64,000 nt of DNA. Origin: Aplectana chamaeleonis (lineage: Eukaryota; Nematoda; Chromadorea; Rhabditida; Cosmocercidae). Shown one piece after another: positions 41,520 through 56,700 of the stretch; within the stretch, counting starts at the first letter, position 1; every line of letters starts with the position of its first letter. The DNA lies in the NCBI GenBank assembly GCA_029168955.1, contig JAPDOI010001445.1, forward strand, positions 62,001 to 126,000. The letters are read 5' to 3'. The notes beneath the pieces are model-generated. The model did no database searches. It saw nothing but the letters and a program-made list of their open reading frames with translations, and was not told the origin of the DNA. The position numbers were made by a program, and so were the translations under genes.

Positions 41520-41644
41520 GTTCCTCGTTCCTCGTTCCTCGTTCCTCGTTCCTCGTTCCTCGTTCCTCGTTCCTCGTTCCTCGTTCCTCGTTCCTCGTTC
41601 CTCGTTCCTCGTTCCTCGTTCCTCGTTCCTCGTTCCTCGTTCCT
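41520..41644. repeat. Heptanucleotide microsatellite (TTCCTCG)n
   Basis: About 18 nearly perfect copies of TTCCTCG. All frames stay open through it, creating artefact ORFs on both strands. It lies 75 bp before the start of satellite A, separated by small CCACTGCCAG-type duplications. Confidence 0.97.
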
Positions 41645-41717
41645 GCCACTAGCCACTGCCAGTGGCCACTGCCAGGCGATCAGTTGGGCAGGTAGGTAAG
41701 TTGGTATGTGGACAGAT

Positions 41718-44700
41718 ATGATTACTTACTCACTTTATCATTAACTACTTCACCTTTCACTACTTATCATATCAAGTGATATTATCAGTTCGTAGACCAA
41801 ATCGCTTAAACACATCGTAGGCTGTACTTTTCGATGGGGATGGACAGGGGAAGTGACTAACAAGTTTGTTACTTACTGTTTCACATTAACTACTTTACTT
41901 CTTACTGCTTATCATATCATGTGATATTATCAGTTGGTTGATCAAATCGCTAAAACACGTCGTAGGCTGAACTTTTCGATGAGAAGGGACAGGGAAAGTT
42001 ACTAACAAGTTTGTTAATTACTGTTTCACCTTAACTACTTTACTTCTTACCGCTTATCATATCATGTGATATTATCAGTTGGTAGATCAACTCGCTAAAA
42101 CACGTCGTAGGCTGAACTTTTCGATGGGAAGGGACAGGGAAAGTTACTAACAGGTTTGTTATTTACTGTTTCACCTTAACTACTTTACTTCTTACTGCTT
42201 ATCATATCATGTGATATTATCAGTTGGTAGATCAACTCGCTAAAACACGTCGTAGGCTGGACTTTTCGATGGGAAGGGACAGGGAAAGTTACTAACAAGT
42301 TTGTTATTTACTGATTCACGTTGACTACTTTACTTCTTACTGCTTATCATATCATGTGATATTATCAGTTGGTAGATCAACTCGCTAAAACACGTCGCAG
42401 GCTAGACTTTTCGATGGGAAGGGACAGGGAAAGTTACTAACAAGTTTGTTATTTACTGTTTCACCTTTTTACTTCTTACAGCTCATCATATCATGTGATA
42501 TTATCAGTTCTTTGATCAAATCGCTAAAACACGTCGTAGGCTGAACTTTTCGATGGGAAGGGACAGGGAAAGTTACTAACAAGTTTGTTATTTACTGTTT
42601 CACCTTACCTACTTTACTTCTTACTGCTTATCATATCATGTGATATTATCAGTTGGTAGATCAACTCGCTAAACCACGTCGTAGGCTGAGCTTTTCGATG
42701 GGAAGGGACAGGGAAAGTTACTAACAAGTTTGTTATTAACTGTTTCACGTTAACTACTTTACTTCTTACTGCTTATCATATCATGTGATATTATCAGTTG
42801 GTAGATCAACTCGCTAAACCACGTCGTAGGCTGAGCTTTTCGATGGGAAGGGACAGGAAAGTTACTAACAAGTTTGTTATTTACTGATTCACGTTAACTA
42901 CTTTACTTCTTACTGCTTATCATATCATGTGATATTATCAGTTGGTAGATCAACTCGCTAAAACACGTCGTAGGCTGAAGTTTTCGATGGGAAGGGACAG
43001 GGAAAGTTACTAATAAGTTTGTTATTTACTGATTCACGTTAACTAGTTTACTTCTTACTGCTTATCATATCATGTGATATTATCAGTTGGTAGATCAACT
43101 CGCTAAAACACGTCGTAGGCTGAGCTTTTCGATGGGAAGGGACAGGGAAAGTTACTAACAAGTTTGTTATTTACTGATTCACGTTAACTACTTTACTTCT
43201 TACTGCTTATCATATCATGTGATATTATCAGTTGGTAGATCAACTCGCTAAAACACGTCGTAGGCTGAAGTTTTCGATGGGAAGGGACAGGGAAAGTTAC
43301 TAACAAGTTTGTTAATTACTGTTTCACCTTAACTACTTTACTTCTTACTGCTTATCATATCATGTGATATTATCAGTTGGTAGATCAACTCGCTAAAACA
43401 CGTCGTAGGCTGAACTTTTCGATGGGAAGGGACAGGGAAAGTTACTAACAAGTTTGTTATTTACTGATTCACGTTGACTACTTTACTTCTTACTGCTTAT
43501 CATATCATGTGATATTATCAGTTGGTAGATCAACTCGCTAAAACACGTCGCAGGCTAGACTTTTCGATGGGAAGGGACAGGGAAAGTTACTAACAAGTTT
43601 GTTATTTACTGTTTCACCTTTTTACTTCTTACAGCTCATCATATCATGTGATATTATCAGTTCTTTGATCAAATCGCTAAAACACGTCGTAGGCTGAACT
43701 TTTCGATGGGAAGGGACAGGGAAAGTTACTAACAAGTTTGTTATTTACTGTTTCACCTTACCTACTTTACTTCTTACTGCTTATCATATCATGTGATATT
43801 ATCAGTTGGTAGATCAACTCGCTAAAACACGTCGTAGGCTGAGCTTTTCGATGGGAAGGGACAGGGAAAGTTACTAACAAGTTTGTTATTTACTGATTCA
43901 CGTTAACTACTTTACTTCTTACTGCTTATCATATCATGTGATATTATCAGTTGGTAGATCAACTCGCTAAAACACGTCGTAGGCTGAACTTTTCGATGGG
44001 AAGGGACAGGGAAAGTTACTAACAAGTTTGTTATTTACTGATTCACGTTAACTACTTTACTTCTTACTGCTTATCATATCATGTGATATTATCAGTTGGT
44101 AGATCAACTCGCTAAAACACGTCGTAGGCTGAAGTTTTCGATGGGAAGGGACAGGGAAAGTTACTAATAAGTTTGTTATTTACTGATTCACGTTAACTAG
44201 TTTACTTCTTACTGCTTATCATATCATGTGATATTATCAGTTGGTAGATCAACTCGCTAAAACATGTCGTAGGCTGAACTTTTCGATGGGAAGGGACAGG
44301 GAAAGTTACTAACAAGTTTGTTATTTACTGATTCACGTTAACTACTTTACTTCTTACTGCTTATCATATCATGTGATATTATCAGTTCGTTGATCAAATC
44401 GCTAAAACACGTCGTAGGCTGAACTTTTCGATGGGAAGGGACAGGGAAAGTTACTAACAAGTTTGTTATATACTGATTCACGTTAACTACTTTACTTCTT
44501 ACTGCTTATCATATCATGTGATATTATCAGTTGGTTGATCAACTCGCTAAAACACGTCGTAGGCTGAACTTTTCGATGGGAAGGGACAGGGAAAGTTACT
44601 AACAAGTTTGTTATTTACTGTTTCACCTTAACTACTTTACTTCTTACTGCTTATCATATCATGTGATATTATCAGTTGGTAGATCAACTCGCTAAAACAC

Positions 44701-47700
44701 GTCGTAGGCTGAACTTTTCGATGGGAAGGGACAGGGAAAGTTACTAACAAGTTTGTTATATACTGATTCACGTTAACTACTTTACTTCTTACTGCTTATC
44801 ATATCATGTGATATTATCAGTTGGTAGATCAACTCGCTAAAACACGTCGTAGGCTGGACTTTTCGATGGGAAGGGACAGGGAAAGTTACTAACAAATTCT
44901 TTATTTACTGTTTCACCTTAAATACTTTACTTCTTACTGCTTATCATATCATGTGATATTATCAGTTGGTAGATCAACTCGCTAAAACACGTCGTAGGCT
45001 GAACTTTTCGATGGGAAGGGACAGGGAAAGTTACTAACAAGTTTCTTATTTACTGATTCACGTTAACTACTTTACTTCTTACTGCTTATCATATCATGTG
45101 ATATTATCAGTTGGTAGATCAACTCGCTAAAACACGTCGTAGGCTGGACTTTTCGATGGGAAGGGACAGGGAAGGTTACTAACAAGTTTGTTATTTACTG
45201 TTTCACCTTAACTACTTTACTTCTTACTGCTTATCATATCATGTGATATTATCAGTTGGTAGATCAACTCGCTAAAACACGTCGTAGGCTGGACTTTTCG
45301 ATGGGAAGGGACAGGGAAAGTTACTAACAAGTTTGTTATTTACTGTTTCACGTTAACTACTTTACTTCTTACTGCTTATCATATCATGTGATATTATCAG
45401 TTGGTTGATCAAATCGCTAAAACACGTCGTAGGCTGAACTTTTCGATGGGAAGGGACAGGGAAAGTTACTAACAAGTTTGTTATTTACTGATTCACGTTA
45501 ACTACTTTACTTCTTACTGCTTATCATATCATGTGATATTATCAGTTGGTAGATCAACTCGCTAAAACACGTCGTAGGCTGAACTTTTCGATGGGAAGGG
45601 ACAGGGAAAGTTACTAACAAGTTTGTTATATACTGATTCACGTTAACTACTTTACTTCGTACTGCTTATCATATCATGTGATATTATCAGTTGGTTGATC
45701 AAATCGCTAAAACACGTCGTAGGCTGAACTTTTCGATGGGAAGGGACAGGGAAAGTTACTAACAAGTTTGTTATATACTGATTCACGTTAACTACTTTAC
45801 TTCTTACTGCTTATCATATCATGTGATATTATCAGTTGGTTGATCAAATCGCTAAAACACGTCGTCGCTGAACTTTTCGATGGGAAGGGACAGGGAAAGT
45901 TACTAACAAGTTTGTTATTTACTGATTCACGTTAACTACTTTACTTCTTACTGCTTATCATATCATGTGATATTATCAGTTGGTAGATCAACTCGCTAAA
46001 ACACGTCGTAGGCTGAACTTTTCGATGGGAAGGGACAGGGAAAGTCACTAACAAGTTTGTTATATACTGATTAACGTTAACTACTTTACTTCTTACTGCT
46101 TATCATATCATGTGATATTATCAGTTGGTTGATCAAATCGCTAAAACACGTCGTAGGCTGAACTTTCCGATGGGAAGGGACAGGGAAAGTTACTAACAAG
46201 TTTGTTATATACTGATTCACGTTAACTACTTTACTTCTTACTGCTTATCATATCATGTGATATTATCAGTTGGTTGATCAAATCGCTAAAACACGTCGTA
46301 GGCTGAACTTTTCGATGGGAAGGGACAGGGAAAGTTACTAACAAGTTTGTTATTTACTGATTCACGTTAACTACTTTACTTCTTACTGCTTATCATATCA
46401 TGTGATATTATCAGTTGGTAGATCAACTCGCTAAAACACGTCGTAGGCTGAACTTTTCGATGGGAAGGGACAGGGAAAGTTACTAACAAGTTTGTTATAT
46501 ACTGATTCACGTTAACTACTTTACTTCTTACTGCTTATCATATCATGTGATATTATCAGTTGGTAGATCAACTCGCTAAAACACGTCGTAGGCTGAACTT
46601 TTCGATGGGAAGGGACAGGGAAAGTCACTAACAAGTTTGTTATATACTGATTCACGTTAACTACTTTACTTCTTACTGCTTATCATATCATGTGATATTA
46701 TCAGTTGGTTGATCAAATCGCTAAAACACGTCGTAGGCTGAACTTTCCGATGGGAAGGGACAGGGAAAGTTACTAACAAGTTTGTTATATACTGATTCAC
46801 GTTAACTACTTTACTTCTTACTGCTTATCATATCATGTGATATTATCAGTTGGTTGATCAAATCGCTAAAACACGTCGTAGGCTGAACTTTTTGATGGGA
46901 AGGGACAGGGAAAGTTACTAACAAGTTTGTTATTTACTGATTCACGTTAACTACTTTACTTCTTACTGCTTATCATATCATGTGATATTATCAGTTGGTA
47001 GATCAACTCGCTAAAACACGTCGTAGGCTGAACTTTTCGATGGGAAGGGACAGGGAAAGTTACTAACAAGTTTGTTATATACTGATTCACGTTAACTACT
47101 TTACTTCGTACTGCTTATCATATCATGTGATATTATCAGTTGGTTGATCAAATCGCTAAAACACGTCGTAGGCTGAACTTTTCGATGGGAAGGGACAGGG
47201 AAAGTTACTAACAAGTTTGTTATTTACTGATTCACGTTAACTACTTTACTTCTTACTGCTTATCATATCATGTGATATTATCAGTTGGTTGATCAAATCG
47301 CTAAAACACGTCGTCGCTGAACTTTTCGATGGGAAGGGACAGGGAAAGTTACTAACAAGTTTGTTATTTACTGATTCACGTTAACTACTTTACTTCTTAC
47401 TGCTTATCATATCATGTGATATTATCAGTTGGTAGATCAACTCGCTAAAACACGTCGTAGGCTGAACTTTTCGATGGGAAGGGACAGGGAAAGTCACTAA
47501 CAAGTTTGTTATATACTGATTCACGTTAACTACTTTACTTCTTACTGCTTATCATATCATGTGATATTATCAGTTGGTTGATCAAATCGCTAAAACACGT
47601 CGTAGGCTGAACTTTCCGATGGGAAGGGACAGGGAAGTTACTAACAAGTTTGTTATATACTGATTCACGTTAACTACTTTACTTCTTACTGCTTATCATA

Positions 47701-50700
47701 TCATGTGATATTATCAGTTGGTTGATCAAATCGCTAAAACACGTCGTAGGCTGAACTTTTCGATGGGAAGGGACAGGGAAAGTTACTAACAAGTTTGTTA
47801 TTTACTGATTCACGTTAACTACTTTACTTCTTACTGCTTATCATATCATGTGATATTATCAGTTGGTAGATCAACTCGCTAAAACACGTCGTAGGCTGAA
47901 CTTTTCGATGGGAAGGGACAGGAAAGTTACTAACAAGTTTGTTATATACTGATTCACGTTAACTACTTTACTTCTTACTGCTTATCATATCATGTGATAT
48001 TATCAGTTGGTAGATCAACTCGCTAAAACACGTCGTAGGCTGAACTTTTCGATGGGAAGGGACAGGGAAAGTCACTAACAAGTTTGTTATATACTTTTTC
48101 ACGTTAACTACTTTACTTCTTACTGCTTATCATATCATGTGATATTATCAGTTGGTTGATCAAATCGCTAAAACACGTCGTAGGCTGAACTTTCCGATGG
48201 GAAGGGACAGGGAAAGTTACTAACAAGTTTGTTATATACTGATTCACGTTAACTACTTTACTTCTTACTGCTTATCATATCATGTGATATTATCAGTTGG
48301 TTGATCAAATCGCTAAAACACGTCGTAGGCTGAACTTTTTGATGGGAAGGGACAGGGAAAGTTACTAACAAGTTTGTTATTTACTGATTCACGTTAACTA
48401 CTTTACTTCTTACTGCTTATCATATCATGTGATATTATCAGTTGGTAGATCAACTCGCTAAAACACGTCGTAGGCTGAACTTTTCGATGGGAAGGGACAG
48501 GGAAAGTTACTAACAAGTTTGTTATATACTGATTCACGTTAACTACTTTACTTCGTACTGCTTATCATATCATGTGATATTATCAGTTGGTTGATCAAAT
48601 CGCTAAAACACGTCGTAGGCTGAACTTTTCGATGGGAAGGGACAGGGAAAGTTACTAACAAGTTTGTTATATACTGATTCACGTTAACTACTGTGCTTAT
48701 CTGGGCCAAATTCCGGTCCGCAATTGCGTCCCGACACGCTTTGCGGCCGCACGCGCTCGAATCAGTCGGGCTTCCACCGCCAAAGTCGACTCGATGTGGC
48801 TTTTTTATACAATTTTCTCCAATTTTGCTTAGTTTCCAGTTTCCAAAATCCACCTAGCGTCAGCAGATCGGCGGCTGCGGCGCTGGAAGCTCTTCTGACT
48901 CGGGAGCGTGCGGCCGCAAAGCGTGTCGAGACGCAATTACGGACCGGAATTTGGCCCAGATAAGCACAGTACTTTACTTCTTGCTGCTTATCATATCATG
49001 TGATATTATCAGTTGGTTGATCAAATCGCTAAAACACGTCGTAGGCTGAACTTTTCGATGGGAAGGGACAGGGAAAGTTACTAACAAGTTTGTTATTTAC
49101 TGATTCACGTTAACTACTTTACTTCTTACTGCTTATCATATCATGTGATATTATCAGTTGGTAGATCACCTCGCTAAAACACGTCATAGGCTGAACTTTT
49201 CGATGGGAAGGGACAGGGAAAGTCACTAACAAGTTTGTTATATACTGATTCACGTTAACTACTTTACTTCTTACTGCTTATCATATCATGTGATATTATC
49301 AGTTGGTTGATCAAATCGCTAAAACACGTCGTAGGCTGAACTTTCCGATGGGAAGGGACAGGGAAAGTTACTAACAAGTTTGTTATATACTGATTCACGT
49401 TAACTACTTTACTTCTTACTGCTTATCATATCATGTGATATTATCAGTTGGTAGATCAACTCGCTAAAACACGTCGTAGGCTGGACTTTTCGATGGGAAG
49501 GGACAGGGAAGGTTACTAACAAGTTTGTTATTTACTGTTTCACCTTAACTACTTTACTTCTTACTGCTTATCATATCATGTGATATTATCAGTTGGTAGA
49601 TCAACTCGCTAAAACACGTCGTAGGCTGGACTTTTCGATGGGAAGGGACAGGGAAGGTTACTAACAAGTTTGTTATTTACTGTTTCACCTTAACTACTTT
49701 ACTTCTTACTGCTTATCATATCATGTGATATTATCAGTTGGTAGATCAACTCGCTAAAACACGTCGTAGGCTGGACTTTTCGATGGGAAGGGACAGGGAA
49801 AGTTACTAACAAGTTTGTTATTTACTGTTTCACCTTAACTACTTTACTTCTTACCGCTTACCATATCATGTGATATTATCAGTTCGTTGATCAAATCGCT
49901 AAAACACGTCGTAGGCTGAACTTTTCGATGGGAAGGGACAGGGAAAGTTACTAACAAGTTTGTTATATTCTGATTCACGTTAACTACTTTACTTCTTACT
50001 GCTTATCATATCATGTGATATTATCAGTTGGTTGATCAAATCGCTAAAACACGTCGTAGGCTGAACTTTTCGATGGGAAGGGACAGGGAAAGTTACTAAC
50101 AAGTTTGTTATTTACTGATTCACGTTAACTACTTTACTTCTTACTGCTTATCATATCATGTGATATTATCAGTTGGTAGATCAACTCGCTAAAACACGTC
50201 GTAGGCTGAACTTTTCGATGGGAAGGGACAGGGAAAGTTACTAACAAGTTTGTTATATAATGATTCACGTTAACTACTTTACTTCGTACTGCTTATCATA
50301 TCATGTGATATTATCAGTTGGTTGATCAAATCGCTAAAACACGTCGTAGGCTGAACTTTTCGATGGGAAGGGACAGGGAAAGTTACTAACAAGTTTGTTA
50401 TATAATGATTCACGTTAACTACTTTACTTCGTACTGCTTATCATATCATGTGATATTATCAGTTGGTTGATCAAATCGCTAAAACACGTCGTAGGCTGAA
50501 CTTTTCGATGGGAAGGGACAGGGAAAGTTACTAACAAGTTTGTTATATACTGATTCACGTTAACTACTTTACTTCTTACTGCTTATCATATCATGTGATA
50601 TTATCAGTTGGTTGATCAAATCGCTAAAACACGTCGTAGGCTGAACTTTTCGATGGGAAGGGACAGGGAAAGTTACTAACAAGTTTGTTATTTACTGATT

Positions 50701-53700
50701 CACGTTAACTACTTTACTTCTTACTGCTTATCATATCATGTGATATTATCAGTTGGTAGATCAACTCGCTAAAACACGTCGTAGGCTGAACTTTTCGATG
50801 GGAAGGGACAGGGAAAGTCACTAACAAGTTTGTTATATACTGATTCACGTTAACTACTTTACTTCTTACTGCTTATCATATCATGTGATATTATCAGTTG
50901 GTTGATCAAATCGCTAAAACACGTCGTAGGCTGAACTTTCCGATGGGAAGGGACAGGAAAGTTACTAACAAGTTTGTTATATACTGAGTCACGTTAACTA
51001 CTTTACTTCTTACTGCTTATCATATCATGTGATATTATCAGTTGGTTGATCAAATCGCTAAAACACGTCGTAGGCTGAACTTTTCGATGGGAAGGGACAG
51101 GGAAAGTTACTAACAAGTTTGTTTTATACTGATTCACGTTAACTACTTTACTTCTTACTGCTTATCATATCATGTGATATTATCAGTTGGTTGATCAAAT
51201 CGCTAAAACACGTCGTAGGCTGAACTTTTCGATGGGAAGGGACAGGGAAAGTTACTAACAAGTTTGTTATTTACTGATTCACGTTAACTACTTTACTTCT
51301 TACTGCTTATCATATCATGTGATATTATCAGTTGGTTGATCAAATCGCTAAAACACGTCGTAGGCTGAACTTTTCGATGGGAAGGGACAGGGAAAGTTAC
51401 TAACAAGTTTGTTATTTACTGATTCACGTTAACTACTTTACTTCTTACTGCTTATCATATCATGTGATATTATCAGTTGGTAGATCAACTCGCTAAAACA
51501 CGTCGTAGGCTGGACTTTTCGATGGGAAGGGACAGGGAAGGTCACTAACAAGTTTGTTATTTACTGTTTCACCTTAACTACTTTACTTCTTACTGCTTAT
51601 CATATCATGTGATATTATCAGTTGGTAGATCAACTCGCTAAAACACGTCGTAGGCTGGACTTTTCGATGGGAAGGGACAGGTAAGGTTACTAACAAGTTT
51701 GTTATTTACTGTTTCACCTTAACTACTTTACTTCTTACTGCTTATCATATCATGTGATATTATCAGTTGGTAGATCAACTCGCTAAAACACGTCGCAGGC
51801 TGGACTTTTCGATGGGAAGGGACAGGGAAAGTTACTAACAAGTTTGTTATTTACTGTTTCACCTTAACTACTTTACTTCTTACCGCTTACCATATCATGT
51901 GATATTATCAGTTCGTTGATCAAATCGCTAAAACACGTCGTAGGCTGAACTTTTCGATGGGAAGGGACAGGGAAAGTTACTAACAAGTTTGTTATATTCT
52001 GATTCACGTTAACTACTTTACTTCTTACTGCTTATCATATCATGTGATATTATCAGTTGGTTGATCAAATCGCTAAAACACGTCGTAGGCTGAACTTTTC
52101 GATGGGAAGGGACAGGGAAAGTTACTAACAAGTTTGTTATATTCTGATTCACGTTAACTTCTTTACTTCTTACTGCTTATCATATCATGTGATATTATCA
52201 GTTGGTAGATCAACTCGCTAAAACACGTCGTAGGCTGAACTTTTCGATGGGAAGGGACAGGGAAAGTTACTAACAAGTTTGTTATTTACTGATTCACGTT
52301 AACTACTTTACTTCTTACTGCTTATCATATCATGTGATATTATCAGTTGGTAGATCAACTCGCTAAAACACGTCGTAGGCTGAACTTTTCGATGGGAAGG
52401 GACAGGGAAAGTTACTAACAAGTTTGTTATATAATGATTCACGTTAACTACTTTACTTCGTACTGCTTATCATATCATGTGATATTATCAGTTGGTTGAT
52501 CAAATCGCTAAAACACGTCGTAGGCTGAACTTTTCGATGGGAAGGGACAGGGAAAGTTACTAACAAGTTTGTTATATACTGATTCACGTTAACTACTTTA
52601 CTTCTTACTGCTTATCATATCATGTGATATTATCAGTTGGTTGATCAAATCGCTAAAACACGTCGTAGGCTGAACTTTTCGATGGGAAGGGACAGGGAAA
52701 GTTACTAACAAGTTTGTTATTTACTGATTCACGTTAACTACTTTACTTCTTACTGCTTATCATATCATGTGATATTATCAGTTGGTAGATCAACTCGCTA
52801 AAACACGTCGTAGGCTGAACTTTTCGATGGGAAGGGACAGGGAAAGTCACTAACAAGTTTGTTATATACTGATTCACGTTAACTACTTTACTTCTTTCTG
52901 CTTATCATATCATGTGATATTATCAGTTGGTTGATCAAATCGCTAAAACACGTCTCAGGCTGAACTTTCCGATGGGAAGGGACAGGGAAAGTTACTAACA
53001 AGTTTGTTATATACTGAGTCACGTTAACTACTTTACTTCTTACTGCTTATCATATCATGTGATATTATCAGTTGGTTGATCAAATCGCTAAAACACGTCG
53101 TAGGCTGAACTTTTCGATGGGAAGGGACAGGGAAAGTTACTAACAAGTTTGTTATATTCTGATTCACGTTAACTACTTTACTTCTTACTGCTTATCATAT
53201 CATGTGATATTATCAGTTGGCTGATCAAATCGCTAAAACACGTCGTAGGCTGAACTTTTCGATGGGAAGGGACAGGGAAAGTTACTAACAAGTTTGTTAT
53301 TTACTGATTCACGTTAACTACTTTACTTCTTACTGCTTATCATATCATGTGATATTATCAGTTGGTAGATCAACTCGCTAAAACACGTCGTAGGCTGAAC
53401 TTTTCGATGGGAAGGGACAGGGAAAGTTACTAACAAGTTTGTTATTTACTGATTCACGTTAACTACTTTACTTCTTACTGCTTATCATATCATGTGATAT
53501 TATCAGTTGGTAGATCAACTCGCTAAAACACGTCGTAGGCTGAACTTTTCGATGGGAAGGGACAGGGAAAGTTACTAACAAGTTTGTTATATAATGATTC
53601 ACGTTAACTACTTTACTTCGTACTGCTTATCATATCATGTGATATTATCAGTTGGTTGATCAAATCGCTAAAACACGTCGTAGGCTGAACTTTTCGATGG

Positions 53701-56700
53701 GAAGGGACAGGGAAAGTTACTAACAAGTTTGTTATATACTGATTCACGTTAACTACTTTACTTCTTACTGCTTATCATATCATGTGATATTATCAGTTGG
53801 TTGATCAAATCGCTAAAACACGTCGTAGGCTGAACTTTTCGATGGGAAGGGACAGGGAAAGTTACTAACAAGTTTGTTATTTACTGATTCACGTTAACTA
53901 CTTTACTTCTTACTGCTTATCATATCATGTGATATTATCAGTTGGTAGATCAACTCGCTAAAACACGTCGTAGGCTGAACTTTTCGATGGGAAGGGACAG
54001 GGAAAGTCACTAACAAGTTTGTTATATACTGATTCACGTTAACTACTTTACTTCTTTCTGCTTATCATATCATGTGATATTATCAGTTGGTTGATCAAAT
54101 CGCTAAAACACGTCTCAGGCTGAACTTTCCGATGGGAAGGGACAGGAAAGTTACTAACAAGTTTGTTATATACTGAGTCACGTTAACTCCTTTACTTCTT
54201 ACTGCTTATCATATCATGTGATATTATCAGTTGGTTGATCAAATCGCTAAAACACGTCGTAGGCTGAACTTTTCGATGGGAAGGGACAGGGAAAGTTACT
54301 AACAAGTTTGTTATATTCTGATTCACGTTAACTACTTTACTTCTTACTGCTTATCATATCATGTGATATTATCAGTTGGCTGATCAAATCGCTAAAACAC
54401 GTCGTAGGCTGAACTTTTCGATGGGAAGGGACAGGGAAAGTTACTAACAAGTTTGTTATTTACTGATTCACGTTAACTACTTTACTTCTTACTGCTTATC
54501 ATATCATGTGATATTATCAGTTGGTAGATCAACTCGCTAAAACACGTCGTAGGCTGAACTTTTCGATGGGAAGGGACAGGGAAAGTTACTAACAAGTTTG
54601 TTATATAATGATTCACGTTAACTACTTCACTTCGTACTGCTTATCATATCATGTGATATTATCAGTTGGTTGATCAAATCGCTAAAACACGTCGTAGGCT
54701 GAACTTTTCGATGGGAAGGGACAGGGAAAGTTACTAACAAGTTTGTTATTTACTGATTCACGTTAACTACTTTACTTCTTACTGCTTATCATATCATGTG
54801 ATATTATCAGTTGGTTGATCAAATCGCTAAAACACGTCGTAGGCTGAACTTTTCGATGGGAAGGGACAGGGAAAGTTACTAACAAGTTTGTTATTTACTG
54901 ATTCACGTTAACTACTTTACTTCTTACTGCTTATCATATCATGTGATATTATCAGTTGGTAGATCAACTCGCTAAAACACGTCGTAGGCTGAACTTTTCG
55001 ATGGGAAGGGACAGGGAAAGTCACTAACAAGTTTGTTATATACTGATTCACGTTAACTACTTTACTTCTTACTGCTTATCATATCATGTGATATTATCAG
55101 TTGGTTGATCAAATCGCTAAAACACGTCTCAGGCTGAACTTTCCGATGGGAAGGGACAGGGAAAGTTACTAACAAGTTTGTTATATACTGAGTCACGTTA
55201 ACTACTTTACTTCTTACTGCTTATCATATCATGTGATATTATCAGTTGGTTGATCAAATCGCTAAAACACGTCGTAGGCTGAACTTTTCGATGGGAAGGG
55301 ACAGGGAAAGTTACTAACAAGTTTGTTATATTCTGATTCACGTTAACTACTTTACTTCTTACTGCTTATCATATCATGTGATATTATCAGTTGGTTGATC
55401 AAATCGCTAAAACACGTCGTAGGCTGAACTTTTCGATGGGAAGGGACAGGGAAAGTTACTAACAAGTTTGTTATTTACTGATTCACGTTAACTACTTTAC
55501 TTCTTACTGCTTATCATATCATGTGATATTATCAGTTGGTAGATCAACTCGCTAAAACACGTCGTAGGCTGAACTTTTCGATGGGAAGGGACAGGAAAGT
55601 TACTAACAAGTTTGTTATATAATGATTCACGTTAACTACTTTACTTCGTACTGCTTATCATATCATGTGATATTATCAGTTGGTTGATCAAATCGCTAAA
55701 ACACGTCGTAGGCTGAACTTTTCGATGGGAAGGGACAGGGAAAGTTACTAACAAGTTTGTTATTTACTGATTCACGTTAACTACTTTACTTCTTACTGCT
55801 TATCATATCATGTGATATTATCAGTTGGTAGATCAACTCGCTAAAACACGTCGTAGGCTGAACTTTTCGATGGGAAGGGACAGGGAAAGTCACTAACAAG
55901 TTTGTTATATACTGATTCACGTTAACTACTTTACTTCTTACTGCTTATCATATCATGCGATATTATCAGTTGGTTGATCAAATCGCTAAAACACGTCGTA
56001 GGCTGAACTTTCCGATGGGAAGGGACAGGGAAAGTTACTAACAAGTTTGTTATATACTGAGTCACGTTAACTACTTTACTTCTTACTGCTTATCATATCA
56101 TGTGATATTATCAGTTGGTTGATCAAATCGCTAAAACACGTCGTAGGCTGAACTTTTCGATGGGAAGGGACAGGGAAAGTTACTAACAAGTTTGTTTTAT
56201 ACTGATTCACGTTAACTACTTTACTTCTTACTGCTTATCATATCATGTGATATTATCAGTTGGTTGATCAAATCGCTAAAACACGTCGTAGGCTGAACTT
56301 TTCGATGGGAAGGGACAGGAAAAGTTACTAACAAGTTTGTTATTTACTGATTCATGTTAACTACTTTACTTCTTACTGCTTATCATATCATGTGATATTA
56401 TCAGTTGGTTGATCAAATCGCTAAAACACGTCGTAGGCTGAACTTTTCGATGGGAAGGGACAGGGAAAGTTACTAACAAGTTTGTTATTTACTGATTCAC
56501 GTTAACTACTTTACTTCTTACTGCTTATCATATCATGTGATATTATCAGTTGGTTGATCAAATCGCTAAAACACATCGTAGGCTGAACTTTTCGATGGGA
56601 AGGGACAGGGAAAGTTACTAACAAGTTTGTTATTTACTGTTTCACCTTAACTACTTTACTTCTTACTGCTTATCATATCATGGGATATTATCAGTTGGTT

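Noticed and set aside
41458..41695. ORFs of about 60 codons with RGTRNEE-type repeats
   Set aside because: Translation of the (TTCCTCG)n microsatellite; 7 bp times 3 gives a 7-residue repeat in every frame.
48548..48963. ORFs of 101 and 79 codons in the satellite
   Set aside because: They cross the 279-bp MITE and its palindromic ends; no domain is present.
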